NCBI RefSeq assembly: GCF_000003815.2
Contig: NC_049985.1
Location: forward strand, 15,587,896 to 15,651,895
Direction of reading: 5' to 3'
DNA: 64,000 bases
Origin: Branchiostoma floridae
Taxonomy: Eukaryota > Chordata > Leptocardii > Amphioxiformes > Branchiostomatidae
This document shows, piece by piece, positions 10,412-22,165 of this stretch. Positions within the stretch are counted from its first letter, which is position 1, and every line of letters starts with the position of its first letter. Position numbers and translations under genes: made by a program. Below the pieces are notes generated by a model that made no database searches, had not been told where the DNA came from, and saw only the letters and a program-made list of their open reading frames with translations.

Positions 10412-12098
10412 CATAAAAAGCATTATCAAATTTCAGCCACTTTTCAGATCTATTGAAACAATCATATTCAATAAGAAAAAAAACGTCAACAACAACTTTG
10501 TTACATTTCTCCATTTCAACTTACTGCTTACCCTTTAGATGTCTACCAATTAACACACTTGACATAGCATCCTGGCTTAGGCAGTAGTACACTTCATGCA
10601 CATTATGAAACTGTGGTTCCAGTCAAGTGTAGTATTATTTAGTAGTAAGACTGCTGAACAAACTCTGAAGACTGAGGTCTGTATTGACACTGATAATCCA
10701 TCTTAGAACTCGACGTCAGCTGAACAAATTCAAACGAAACTGAACTCTATATTATGTGCTGCAAGGTCTGTTCCAATTCTGAGAATCACATTGATTTGGG
10801 TGCTCAGGGACATTTTTCCTCTCTCTTGTGAGAATACTAGTTACATGACAGATGCTTGCTATGCGTCATACTATAAACAACACAAAGTTTGGTCTTCCTA
10901 AACTCGTAAAACGACCTAAAACGGCTCTAATATGTAGTGTACATCAGGCAACAACCTTGTCTGGAACTCACTGAGGCTTAGGAGCCTTTTATCTGGACAG
11001 CTAGGCAAACAAGTGCTTCCGATTTCCAATGGTTAAGTTACATTGTGTTAACTTCCTGTAGCATGGAAGTTTGTACTGCGAATTACCAGTTGCAGTTCAT
11101 CACATTGTCACAAGAGGGCTCTACTTACCAATCACTGAGTTGTTTCAAAGAATGGGATAAAGGGAAAACTTTATAGACAGAAAATTTTGTTAAACGTCCT
11201 TGTGAGTGGATGCATATCATGAGTGACACAAATACTATAGATTATTTGTTTTTATGGTTCCAAGTAAATGTATGTTTAAAGAAGAGAAATGCAAGGATAA
11301 TATTTTGTATGATTCTTAAATATTCCATTGTTTTTCATTGTAGAGCAAAAGATGTTGCACATCACAGTACAGTTACCATTTTCACTGGACATTGGATTTC
11401 TACCCCCAATGTTAATGATAATATAATTACGTTTTATCCCTTTCTGTCCTTAATGAGCCACCTGTGATCACACCAATTTATCACTTTCATTATTGATCTG
11501 TTACCTAAAATAAATTACCAGCTAAGTTGCAAATTATTAATGATAATGGTTAGTTAGTCATGAAGCCAGCTCCTTTGAAACTGCTGGGTCACTGAGTCAA
11601 TTGCACCTGGCTAAGAAGTATTGATTTTTAAAAGAAGCATGTCTGAGGGTTGGCGGCCGGGACGGCTCACCGTGGCAGAGTGCTCAAGGTGGGTTAGCCA
11701 CATGGGATCAGTGTCCATGTGGACAGAGGAAGATAACTGGATGTCGTATTGATTAACTGACCGCTGTCGGCTCCGGAGGGATCAGAAATAAGAACTAGAA
11801 ATGGGAAAGTGCAAGCTTTTGAGCCAGGGCTGAAGTGTTGTATAATCCTGAAGCTATAGATCTGGGAGGATAAACCAAAGGAGGTCGTAGGTGGTAACAG
11901 GGAAGTTATCCCAGAGGAATTAGTCTTACTGTTAAAGATCTCAATACTGAGCATCAAAGACTACAATTGCATCCCCAGGAAATATGTTACTAATGAAAAA
12001 CTTGCAGATCTTATTAAAGATTGCAGAAATAAGAAGAACCCAAGGCCTTACTTTGTTTGCCCCTGATACCAGAGAGATAAAACTTTTGGCATTAATAC
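10412..12098. other. Intergenic or intronic, one weak open frame
   Basis: Mostly featureless AT-rich DNA. The plus frame 11860-12063 stays open for 68 codons with a coding-like composition (for example PEELVLLLKISILSIKDYN), next to a MITE. It is not recognised and is described as a finding. Confidence 0.5.
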
Positions 12099-12533
12099 TA
12101 GGGGTGGGCACCGGTACAGAAAATTCAAGTCCAGGTTCGGTTTAGGTCCAACCTGGACCTGATTCAGTATGTGAAAACTTGTGAATGGACGATACTTGAA
12201 ACAATGGTCCATTTTGCTAAAAATAAATCTGTTTTGTGGAGTATTTGACTCCCACTGGCTTTTTAAAATCCTACAAGGTTAACTCACTGCCTTGGTACGA
12301 TTGACTGTAAAACTTGGTAGAAATGACTTTTAATGACTTTACTCTACTTTGCTCTTGTTATTTTCTTCGACCTGTAAGCCCCAAAACATGTGAATGTCTG
12401 ATCATATAATCTGTAACAGTTTTTTTTTCCAATAGGTCCAACATCTGGTCCACCAAATTGTTTCAGGTCCAGTTTTTCTGGACCGGTCCAATAAGAAAAA
12501 AAGTTTTGTACCAGTACACCGTGCCGGTACCCA
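12099..12533 (-). mobile_element. hAT-type MITE, copy 3, older and inverted
   Basis: Reverse-oriented and more diverged copy of the family. It begins TAGGGGTGGGCACCGGTACA at 12099 and runs through the inverted GGACCGGTCC subterminal block near 12480. The right terminus after GGTACCCAC does not match the other copies, so it is eroded or truncated and no target duplication is seen. Confidence 0.8.
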
Positions 12534-13236
12534 CTTATCCAGCAGCTTCTGACGGGAGCAACATCCCCGGGCCAGTCACATAATCTTTGTGTAACTATTG
12601 TCCTTAACCCAATACTGCGGCAATATCTCTAACATTCTTTCCTTATTGACATCCTGTTTTATTGGGTCAGGCTACAGCAAGTAAATTTTATGGATGACAT
12701 CCTCTGCAGACTGCAAAAATATTGCGATAGGGCGAAAAAAAAACAAGATGGGTGAAAAAAAACAAGATGGCTACATATTCAAAAATAGGCAGCATAAAGT
12801 TGTGATGAATGTTGTAAGAAGAATTAAAGGGACAAAACATGGTATCAGAGCCAGCAAGGCATTCATTCCTACTGGTGACATTAGTGTGGTAGACTGGCAT
12901 CACCAACAAAGTTGGTAACCACACTCATGGCTTCCATATTGGTGTCACTTTTACAACTATCCAATAAGTTTTATTTATACAACTACAGCCCTGGGTACCT
13001 CACAAGTGCCACTTCTACAAGTACAATTATTAGGCTACAATACAACATATTTGCTCATTTTGGTACTTTATCGACATGTTGACCATCCCTGCAGAAGAAA
13101 AATTTTTTTTTTTTCTGAAATCAGGCAAAAATTAATGCGCGCGCTGATGTCATCCATAAAATTTACTTTCTGTGGCCTTAGCTGTGAAGAAATGTATTGG
13201 TGATACAATTAACACATTTTTATTTGATAGTCAATA

Positions 13237-13847
13237 CCGTATATTCTCGAATAAAGTACGCACCCCAATTAAAGTACGCACCCCTGATTTTGGACAAGTC
13301 TTAGACAGATCTTTGGGACTGAAAGGTAAAATGGAAAAACTCAAATAAAGTACGCACCCCTTCTCCACCAATTTTGAACAGACCTTTAACTGGATAAATT
13401 CAAATTTATGATGTTTTCCCCAGGTTATTTTGCATGAAATAACCTGCATTTACACTGTCATTGTCTCTATAAACTTGTGAATTGCCTACTGCAAATTATA
13501 TATATCAATGTGAACTGGTAGAAGAAATCAGGAAAAAACAGTTGTACAAGTCAAAGTCACTAACTCAAAAGGATTGTATGCAAATGCCAATCTTATGTAA
13601 ATCATGTTTAGACAATTTCTTTGTTTCATGTTTAGACAACTACAAGACAACAACATTGTTTACAATGTGCATGTTTTGAAACATTACTAGAAGTGTAGCT
13701 CCACCTTGCTTTATTTTAGGCTTTTTTTACCATTTCTCTGTGCAGTGACCTCAAATAAAGTACGCACCCCAACTTTGGCAACAACTTGTAGTACCTTTTC
13801 AATTTTGAAAAGTTAAAAAAGTGCGTACTTTATTCGAGAATATACGG
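13237..13847. mobile_element. Tc1/mariner-type MITE with TA duplication
   Basis: Ends are CCGTATATTCTCGAATAAAG and its inverse, with TA on both sides (13235-13236, 13848-13849). AAAGTACGCACCCC recurs inside at about 13253, 13265, 13348 and 13755, giving subterminal repeats. The 611-bp body has no transposase. Confidence 0.85.
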
Positions 13848-14100
13848 TACTTTTCATGTGTCCATAAAAGGAGTTCCAGTGCTGTGATTGGTCATAGTGT
13901 TTAACTTTGTAAAGCAAATCAAGCCTAGCAGCATCAATTAGGTAAATTGACAGACCTATACTTTTTTTTACATGGCCTCCTTCAGTCAGTATTGATCATG
14001 TAAAATCTTCATTCACAGCAGCCCTATGAATTTGGCTATGACGGAACAGGCTTATACATGTATAACAGTCACTACCACACAGATCATCATCCGTAAGCTG

Positions 14101-14542
14101 CAGGGTTCTAGCCAGCATCCGTCCTTCCGTCCTTTGACGGAATTTTGCAGCTAGGGTATGGACAAAAATTTGGCCCACTCCATCATCTGTGACGGACAAA
14201 AATCGGTATGTAACGATATTGAACAAATGAAATTTTGCAAAGATCTCCAGAAATTTAGCACAGATGCCATTTTACCAAGCTGATGAGTCTACTCACTCAC
14301 TCACTCACTCAGGTCCGCTTGCTCCAAGAGGAGTGTGGCGCCTTGGCATACAGATCTCTTCTCTACCAGCAAAATTTGCCCCTCAAAATGCAGGAACTGG
14401 TGTTTCAGGGGGTCTTAGATTTTAAGATTTTCCTGGACCCCTCTGTGACCATCCTGTGGAAGCTTCTGGCAATTGACAGAATTTCTGTTCAAAATCCATG
14501 GGATGGAAAATATTTTAGGCTGGCTAGAAGCCTAGAACACTG
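14101..14542. mobile_element. hAT-type element with 8-bp duplication
   Basis: Begins CAGGGTTCTAGCCAGC and ends GCTGGCTAGAAGCCTAGAA plus CACTG. It is flanked by a perfect 8-bp duplication GTAAGCTG (14093-14100, 14543-14550). It contains a (CACT)n run at 14290-14310 and is related to the element at 34786. An open frame at 14283-14546 is part of the element, not a gene. Confidence 0.85.
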
Positions 14543-14766
14543 GTAAGCTGACTGAGTCCTATTGCAAAGTTTTTATCTGAGACTCCTGATTTGCTTTTCC
14601 TCTGCACTGTACTATTTGTCATTTGAAAGAAAAATATTCAATTTTTTCCTGTGATATAACCCACAAGTGTATCTATCCTTGTTTTAGTCAATTGTGATTT
14701 TTTGTCCCGTCTTTACGTGATATTGTGTGGGTGTATTTTATGGGTTGCAGAAATGTCAAGCTATTT

Positions 14767-15147
14767 CAGGGCTCAAAATACTTTATTCTGCATACCTGCA
14801 CTAGTGCAGGTAACATTGAAAATTACTTGCACCAGACAAATTTTACCTGTACCACTCTGAACTTAAGAATCATATGAATCATACAAAAATTGTTCAGGAA
14901 CCATGCATTGCAATTTTTTTCTTTCATACTTTATCAATGCAGCTAATAACAATCCATACACACCTACTAGTACATCATAGGGCATTGCATATAAAACCCA
15001 GTACGTGGACCAGTGCAGGTTAGGTGCAGGTAGACACCAGAAATACCTGCACAGCTCCAATTTTACCTGCACTAACCTGCATTATGCAGGTGGTATTTTG
15101 AGCCCTGTATCTGTATCTATATACAGATATAGGTATTTTGAGCCCTG
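14767..15147. mobile_element. Palindromic MITE, CAGGGCTCAAAATAC family
   Basis: Left end CAGGGCTCAAAATAC at 14767. A matching inverse end finishes at 15107 and a second solitary copy of that end finishes at 15147, with a short palindrome between them. ACCTGCAC/GTGCAGGT motifs repeat through both halves. No ORF. Confidence 0.75.
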
Positions 15148-15724
15148 TAATTGTGGAACCGAAAAAAGTCAAAGCCAAAGTACAGTTAAAATCCTGCTTT
15201 AATTTCCTACTTGTCACCAGGCCAGTCTTACATGTAACAACATCCCATTGAAAGTATGGAAGCTCACAGATCAAAACAGGCAACCACTGTAAGAAGAAGA
15301 TTAAACAGACTCCTTCGTCTTTGACTCAGTCTCCCTCGCTGCCAGATAGTGGTGATCAAGTGTTTGAATCGCAGACAAGAATCTGCAACATGCATTCTAG
15401 CATGAGTCTCCATCCTCTCTTAATCCCGGATAAAGCTACATGCTATGATGCCCACTTCCCTTTGATGTTACTGAAGCTTGAAAAACTTGGCACAAAAAGT
15501 TTGGAATATTTACTTTGGTTGATCATATTTCTATTGTTTCTGCATGGATTTCAATCATGAAATGTGTAATTTTTGTTCCTGCAATATCCAATTTATTTGT
15601 AAATTCATAAAAAAAGCACCAGGCCCACTTGTACTTAGATGTACGTGAGGGGTCACAAAAATAATTCTTTTTCAGGATTTAGATTTTTTGTGATAAGAAG
15701 TGTCTACTTTTCTCTGTACTACAG

Positions 15725-15930
15725 GTTAAGTTCTTGAGGAGGTCATACATGTACAAATGTCTGTACTGGAGTTTAACAGAGCATGTCCGGTAGCTTTCCT
15801 TTGAACACTGAAGGACAATGTCATTGCACCAGGATTTCTATATAAAGATGACCTTTTGTTGTCAGGATATTTGTCATTTGTACCAGACATGGTACAGTTG
15901 TGAGTTGTCTGGGTGATCTATCTACCTGAG
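15725..15930 (+). other. Possible non-coding exon
   Basis: A pyrimidine-rich tract ending GTACTACAG precedes 206 bp that end CCTGAG before the donor GTAAGC. Stops occur in all frames, so if transcribed it is leader or non-coding RNA. Confidence 0.3.
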
Positions 15931-16392
15931 GTAAGCTCAGCTTCTATGTTATTTTATCATACAATATCATTTTTCTTACCATTAATTATGGATAACCTAT
16001 GGTAATTATGGATAACCTGTACACAAATAATCAATGCCTTATTTGAGTTCATTAAGTTAATACAAGTTACCATCATCAGAGAATGTATCATTGCGACAAG
16101 ATTTTTTAAGTTGCCCCAAATACAGGGGAACCCTTTTCCTAATCAGTACCAACATTGGAACTACGGATGATCACCCTCAGACACGTGTAAGGTAATGACT
16201 TTATCACTGACCAGGCTAGGAAGCACGCTCCGTCAGATAGCACAGTTTGTAAACATGTTTTGTATTGATTAACTGTCAGCAGAGACTGTGTTGTGTCTCT
16301 GTGTGTATCCTGGGTTCTAGTGTGAGTAGTCCAGTGGTTAATGTGAACCTCCCTCTGGTCCAAGAAAGAGTAACTGTCCTTATGATGGGATG

Positions 16393-16624
16393 TAATGCTA
16401 GATCACCTTTATCTGTGTGGTAACCTATATCCGTTGTTTTTAAAAACTGTATTTTGGGGATATCGAGTCAACGACAGTGGTTTCAAACTGCAATATTTTG
16501 AAAATGCACATTGCTTATTGCAATGTATTGCCACAGTCCGTCAACTTGATATCCCTAAATACCATGTGTTCAAAACAATAGATATAGGTTACCATAATCC
16601 ATGGATAAAGGTGAAGGAGCGTAA
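16393..16624. mobile_element. Palindromic MITE, GGTAACCTATATCCG family, copy a
   Basis: The left half reads TAATGCTAGATCACCTTTAT, then GGTAACCTATATCCGTTG. The right half is its inverse (GATATAGGTTACC, GGTGAAGGAGCGTAA). The centre holds a second inverted pair around GATATC-AAGT. Its TTTTTAAAAACTG stretch is the empty equivalent of the site filled at 22166. Confidence 0.8.
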
Positions 16625-16660
16625 AGCTATGGTAAAGTATACATTTGCTGTCAAAAGAAG

Positions 16661-16760
16661 NNNNNNNNNNNNNNNNNNNNNNNNNNNNNNNNNNNNNNNN
16701 NNNNNNNNNNNNNNNNNNNNNNNNNNNNNNNNNNNNNNNNNNNNNNNNNNNNNNNNNNNN
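16661..16760. other. Assembly gap (100 N)
   Basis: Exactly 100 undetermined bases, the usual placeholder for a gap of unknown size. Confidence 0.99.
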
Positions 16761-17174
16761 GTAGCGCTTCAGTAAGCTTAACTGTTCAAAGATTTTTTTC
16801 TTCTGTTGTAAAAAGGGACAGACAATGTTGAGTTTTGGCTTAGCTTTTGAACTGTAGTATGTCTCTTGTACCTCTACAGATGGTTCTCTCAACTTGTGTC
16901 CAAATAGTTCATTTGGTTCAAGCTGAGATGATTCTCGGAATTATAGGCCATGTCCAAGGTGCTGGTATTCGAGCTGTTCTTGAGACTTCTCAAGGACATC
17001 TTAAATTTATGAGACAAAATGGAAGTAGCTGATTGTCTATTATAATTTGATGTATGTTATGCCATACATCAAGTAATTTAGCCAATCAATAGAGAATGAT
17101 CAACTGTTTGGAAATGACTTATAAGCTTGTTTACCTAATTTCCTCATGACTGTTTTAGTGGCCACGGTAACTAC

Positions 17175-17325
17175 AGGGGATTATAACACTATAGAGGATA
17201 CCAGCATTGCAGCGCTATGGACACTAGAGGTACGGATATAGCAAGGGGTATGAACACTAGCAGTACTACAAGGGTTACGGACACTACTGGTGGTAATAAC
17301 ACTACAGGGGATATCAAGGATACTC
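17175..17325 (+). repeat. Irregular short-period repeat
   Basis: Variants of ATAACACTA / GGACACTA / GAACACTA recur every 15-40 bp, giving a degenerate minisatellite. It ends near a partial GATATC-AAGT block of the neighbouring MITE family (17308-17350). Confidence 0.45.
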
Positions 17326-17782
17326 AGGGCTCCATTGACTTGATATCCCCAAATACACTGTGGTGTGTGGTGGGTTGCACTATGGCAAGTGAACATCATG
17401 CACGTCTACTAGACATAATAGACTATTGAGGGGATGTCACAATATACGTTGTGAGAAAATCTACAATGCCATAAAGAATACAGGCATCGTAATGGTTCCA
17501 ATCTTAAAGATACTTGTAATGTAAAACAGGAGGTTGGTGTTTTTTGATGATTGATCACACTTGAGCCCAGTTATGGATCAGCAAAATAATTCTAGTCTAA
17601 TGGTATTTAGTTTTATTTAGTTGGAAGGAGATGTACCATTTACTGTAATAGCATCTGCAATATCCTTGCAAGTTTCCTCTGATTCAGTTAAAAAGTTCCA
17701 ATAATCTATGAAACAAAAAGTTTTTGACATTGTCATCTTCAAATGTTTGAAACGAAAATTGACAAGGACATGTAAAATGATG

Positions 17783-18007
17783 TAACGCTAGTTCACCTTT
17801 ATTCATGTGGTAACCTATATCCGTTGTTTCCCAAACCAGGGTATTCACTATATGTATATCAAGTTGATGAACAGTGAAATCAAGTTGCAATATTTTAAAA
17901 ATACCGTAATTTGAGACCAGCGTCCGTCGACTTGATTTCCCTATATATGCTATTTTTTAAAAACAACGGATATAGGTTACCCCACAGATACAGGTGAACG
18001 AGGGTTA
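17783..18007. mobile_element. Palindromic MITE, GGTAACCTATATCCG family, copy b
   Basis: TAACGCTAGTTCACCTTTAT at the left and GGTGAACGAGGGTTA at the right. Internal GGTAACCTATATCCGTTG has its inverse AACGGATATAGGTTACC. 225 bp, non-coding. Confidence 0.85.
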
Positions 18008-19344
18008 TATCAACTTATATGTAAACTAAGTTGCACAGCTTCACAGCCATAAATCGCCATACTTTCAGATTGGGGTGAAAGTTCACAGAGATGGTACATG
18101 TACTTGCTAATCCCCCAGTAATTAAACCCTTCATCATCCAGCAGCCAATGAACATCAGACGCCTTAAACAGATTAACCCAGCCTGACAAGGTAATCCCCG
18201 GGAGGGCTGCTCGGTGTGATTTTAGATTTCAACTTGCTGAAGACAAAGTCTCTGTAGAGCTGGTATTGATGTGAGGTCCGTCCTGATGTATCGAAACTTA
18301 CACTTCAAGTTCAAAGGTGCAGTTTTGTACATACTCAATAGATCCTTACAGGGAGGAATATTCATTGGGTGTCTCAGTGATAAACTTCACACTGGGATAG
18401 CTCTGAAAGAAAAGTTACGGCTGCGTAACCCGAGCCAGCGCCGAATATTCTTCACGCCAGGAACCGTTTTTGGTACCCGGTAGTTACTCGTGAAGGTGTC
18501 AACTGTTCCATCTACATTCCAACCTGGAAACCATGCAGCTGGCTCAATATCAATTATTGTTCCACTTGAACTGTTGATAATGGTATTTCTCAGAAAATCA
18601 TTTGGACTGCAGGCTTTAATTGGGGTTTTATATGTGTCTTCAGAAATGGATGTATATGTGATGCATGCAAATGGAAAAGTATGCTGAATTTTCCTCGCTA
18701 ATAGTACTATCCCATAACATTTTCTAATAGGTCTTAAGCCACCAGATTCAGCTTTTGTGAATGCTCTTACTATACTAAGGACGAAAGTTTATTGGTCCTG
18801 TAACATGTTTTTGAGCAGGAGTTAGCACATTAAGTCAACCCTCACATTTTCAAACTAAAAGTTTCTTGGCTCTCCAACTCAACTCAAATTCCTTCACATA
18901 AATAATACATTGTACATTTTAGACTCTCTTCACAGCCTGATACTTTCCATTACCAACAATTGGATTACAGTCCCTTCTTCTTGCAGAAATTCAAATATTT
19001 CAATCATGAGTTGTCACAGCTTGCTGTTTGATTACCCAAGTGTGCAAGCATACCCGATAATATTGTAGGCAAGCCGGGTGCACCGTTGTGCCTAATGTAG
19101 CGGTAAATGGCACCCAGACCTCTCAGCGGAGCAGAAAATTAGTGCTGATCTGCTCCACTTGCCAGCAGGTTGTGCTTCAAAAACATGGCTGCCTGAATGT
19201 TTCATTTTTTTAATGTTTCATTATTCAAAATGATGAAAGAAGTTTAATGTACACTAATACCTCAAAGAGCTTACAGGTTGTACAATTTAACAAACATGTC
19301 ACATACTTACATGTAATAATAGGAAAGTGATAGACAATACCCTG
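18008..19344. other. No gene seen
   Basis: AT-rich sequence without conserved reading frames or recognisable repeats beyond short fragments. Confidence 0.6.
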
Positions 19345-19849
19345 CACCCTCACACTCAGGGTTGACATCGCGGCAAAGCCTAACGATATCACCCCTGACA
19401 AATCAGCCAGGGTATTTGGGTATTTGGCTTCTTGTTGTCGGAAGCTAGGAAAGGCGCCATATAAGGCGACTCATTAATATTCAAGAGCAAGATAACAGTA
19501 CTGGCGTAACGTTCTTTCAGCGTCCAGACGTCTTTATCAGGTACCAAATTTAACATTTGTCGGTTCTGTGGGTATAGGGTAACCACGGCATCACCGTATA
19601 TATGTACCGACCTAGCATACGATAAAAAAAACATTACCATCACGCAAAGAAATACAGATCTTTGTACACGCCGCGCCGTACGCTGTTTGTTCGAAACTTG
19701 CAATCCGGTCGCTGATTGGCCCGCGACAAATCAGGCAAGCTCATTAATATTCATAAGCAGGGCGCCCCAAATACCCAAATACCCTGGCTGATTTGTCAGG
19801 GGTGATATCGTTAGGCTTTGCCGAGATGTCAACCCTGAGTGTGAGGATG
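19345..19849. mobile_element. DNA transposon with about 85-bp inverted termini and 8-bp duplication
   Basis: Starts CACCCTCACACTCAGGGTTG; the right end is the near-exact inverse. Both ends continue inverted through GGGTATTTGGGTATTTGG. The 8-bp direct repeat ATACCCTG flanks it (19337-19344, 19850-19857). A minus-strand open frame inside (19389-19703) matches nothing I know. Confidence 0.88.
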
Positions 19850-20140
19850 ATACCCTGTTGCCATCCATAATACAGTTAAATATACATAGTATACACAGCT
19901 TTAGTAGACAAAGGTGTTGTGTTAAGCTGAATGAGTACAATATTAAAGTCACTTACATAGAAGATCTTTATTGTATAGCTCAGCAATTGAAACAGATACA
20001 ATGTATGGTAATTTGTACATAATGACAGTTGAACTATTACTTGTAATGTGTAGATACTGGAACAAATGTAATTCATACAAGGTTAAATGTCTAGATGCAC
20101 CATTTGCATCATTCAAGTGGGCATCCTTCCATTTTTTTGG

Positions 20141-20359
20141 TAACGATAATTCACCTTTATTCGTAGGATAACCTTTATCCGTTCTTTTTAAGAACAGTGT
20201 TTTTAGGGAAATCAGGTCGACAGATGATGGTTTCAAACTGCAATATTTTGATAACCGTACAATTTGAAACTACCGTCCATCGACCTGATATCCCTAGATA
20301 CCCTGTTTAGCAACACAACGGATATAGGTTACCCGACGGGTAATGGTGAACTAACGTTA
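20141..20359. mobile_element. Palindromic MITE, GGTAACCTATATCCG family, copy c
   Basis: TAACGATAATTCACCTTTAT at the left and GGTGAACTAACGTTA at the right. AACGGATATAGGTTACCC is inverted against GATAACCTTTATCCG. 219 bp, non-coding, with ends consistent with a TA target. Confidence 0.85.
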
Positions 20360-22114
20360 GATGATGGTAGCGCTCTGGAACTTGTGTCATTGGCTCTGTC
20401 TGCCTTTGCTGCATGGCAGTTGCAACCACACAATTACAGCATTCCCCTATATAATGATTATATTCCATGTTGTTGACCAGAGTGCTGGGTGGCGTACTTT
20501 AAATCACCGAGGAGAGCTTGATTTGATTACATGTTTGTACTGCCTGATATGACTGTGATTGAATTTTTAAATGTTGCACTGAACAAGGATATCCCCCACC
20601 TTAATGTCAGTCCGGCCTAAAAATTCATGGAAATGCTAGGATTACTTCTGGAGTCGTGATACTGGCAGCAAGAAGTGCCCAAGGTGACCACACATCAGGG
20701 GACCAATAGAATCTGGATCTATTCAGACAGGTGGTCACTATATACAGGATTTCTAATGTTTGTGTCAATGGAAAAGAATTATCAGAAAGTGGTTACATTG
20801 TCCAGATGGTTCTTCTGTAGAGGTTGTCACTTAATAATATACAGGTTGGACTGGACTGTAAAATTTATATTGGACCTACACTGCAGTTGTTTGAAATCCA
20901 CATACATGTATATGCATGTACAGGCAGTGAAATGATCATTCATCATCATTGTCATGATTTAATGAAAATTCTACAATATACCTTATAAATAAAGTGCTAA
21001 GTATCTGAATTGTATTTACTTAGATATTTAACATTTAGTATTCAAGACAATCTTGGGAAGACCTCTATACTAATGGTTTTTGAGGTGGCGGCATTATGGC
21101 ATCCGTTGGAATTATGATATGTTACTGTATCTCAAGCTTTTGTGAGCATAGAATAGGCTAGTTGGCACCTAGCATTTGCAACTTACTTCTACTATTATAT
21201 AATATCTGTCTGGATTCATTTTGTAAAATGACTTCAAGATGTTTTTTATACCAAGATTGGTCCCACAAACTTAAGAAGAATTTAAAGCACAGTCATTTTT
21301 TACCCCAAGGCTTATTGGGTCCAGACATTTGTTTGAATTTGTGAAATGGAGCTTTATTTCTATCTAGATTGGTTTTTCACGCCTAGTTTTTGCACTGATT
21401 ATATCCGCAGATTCATCTGTATTTGCAAGATAGGCTGGTAGCTCTATCCTGATTGGGTCCACACTTTTATGTGATTTATTGAGGTAGAGTTGTTTTCTGC
21501 CCTGGCTAGTTCACGATCGTACAATCATATATCTTAAGTTTAGAAATAGAATGGTGTTTTCACTTTGATTGGATCCATATTTCAGTCTGAAGTTGGAAAA
21601 TGAAGCCATTTCTTTTTTACCCAGGTTTATTTAGGTTTGCAAATTCATCTGAAGTTGTGGAATAGAGTCATACGTCTACATTGCATTTTCAAAACTCAGC
21701 TGCCCACTGTGTATTCATGGTTAAATTTTGGTTCCATTGTTTTTACAAATAAATGGTATTCCCATAAGGAATCAATGGCGTACAGTATGCAGTGCTGCGA
21801 AGATGACTTTTCTTGATACTGTTAGTGAGATTGACATTTAAGTAAGCTACACTTGTCCTGTGAGCTTGTTTTTCAGCATCTGTCAACGGGGTATCACAGA
21901 TAAAAAAGCTACATCCAGTTCTGGTTATGCTGTGACAATTAAAAAGATAATAAGATTTGCTGCCTGAGCCTTATCTCTCCTTAGTGCTGAAATGCCTTCT
22001 ACTGGTCTTACGAAACATGTGCCTACTTCCTTTTCAACTTAACCAACTTTCAAGAAAGTCTAACTTTCTATTTTCTTGTGAACAGAAATTACAAGTTACA
22101 TTTAGTATGAAGTA
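20360..22114. other. No gene seen
   Basis: AT-rich. Degenerate recurrences of GATTGGGTCCA about every 60-120 bp at 21257-21590 hint at an old minisatellite. No supported coding sequence. Confidence 0.5.
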
Positions 22115-22165
22115 TAACGCTAGTTCACCTTCATCCGTTGGGTACCCTATATCCGTTGCTTTTAA

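Noticed and set aside
16862-17032. Open frame beginning MVLSTCVQIVHLVQAEM after CTCTACAG
   Set aside because: Acceptor-like start but no supported donor or family; short enough to be random.
19389-19703. 104-codon minus frame inside the 505-bp element
   Set aside because: Starts within one inverted end; no transposase motif, so not called as a gene.
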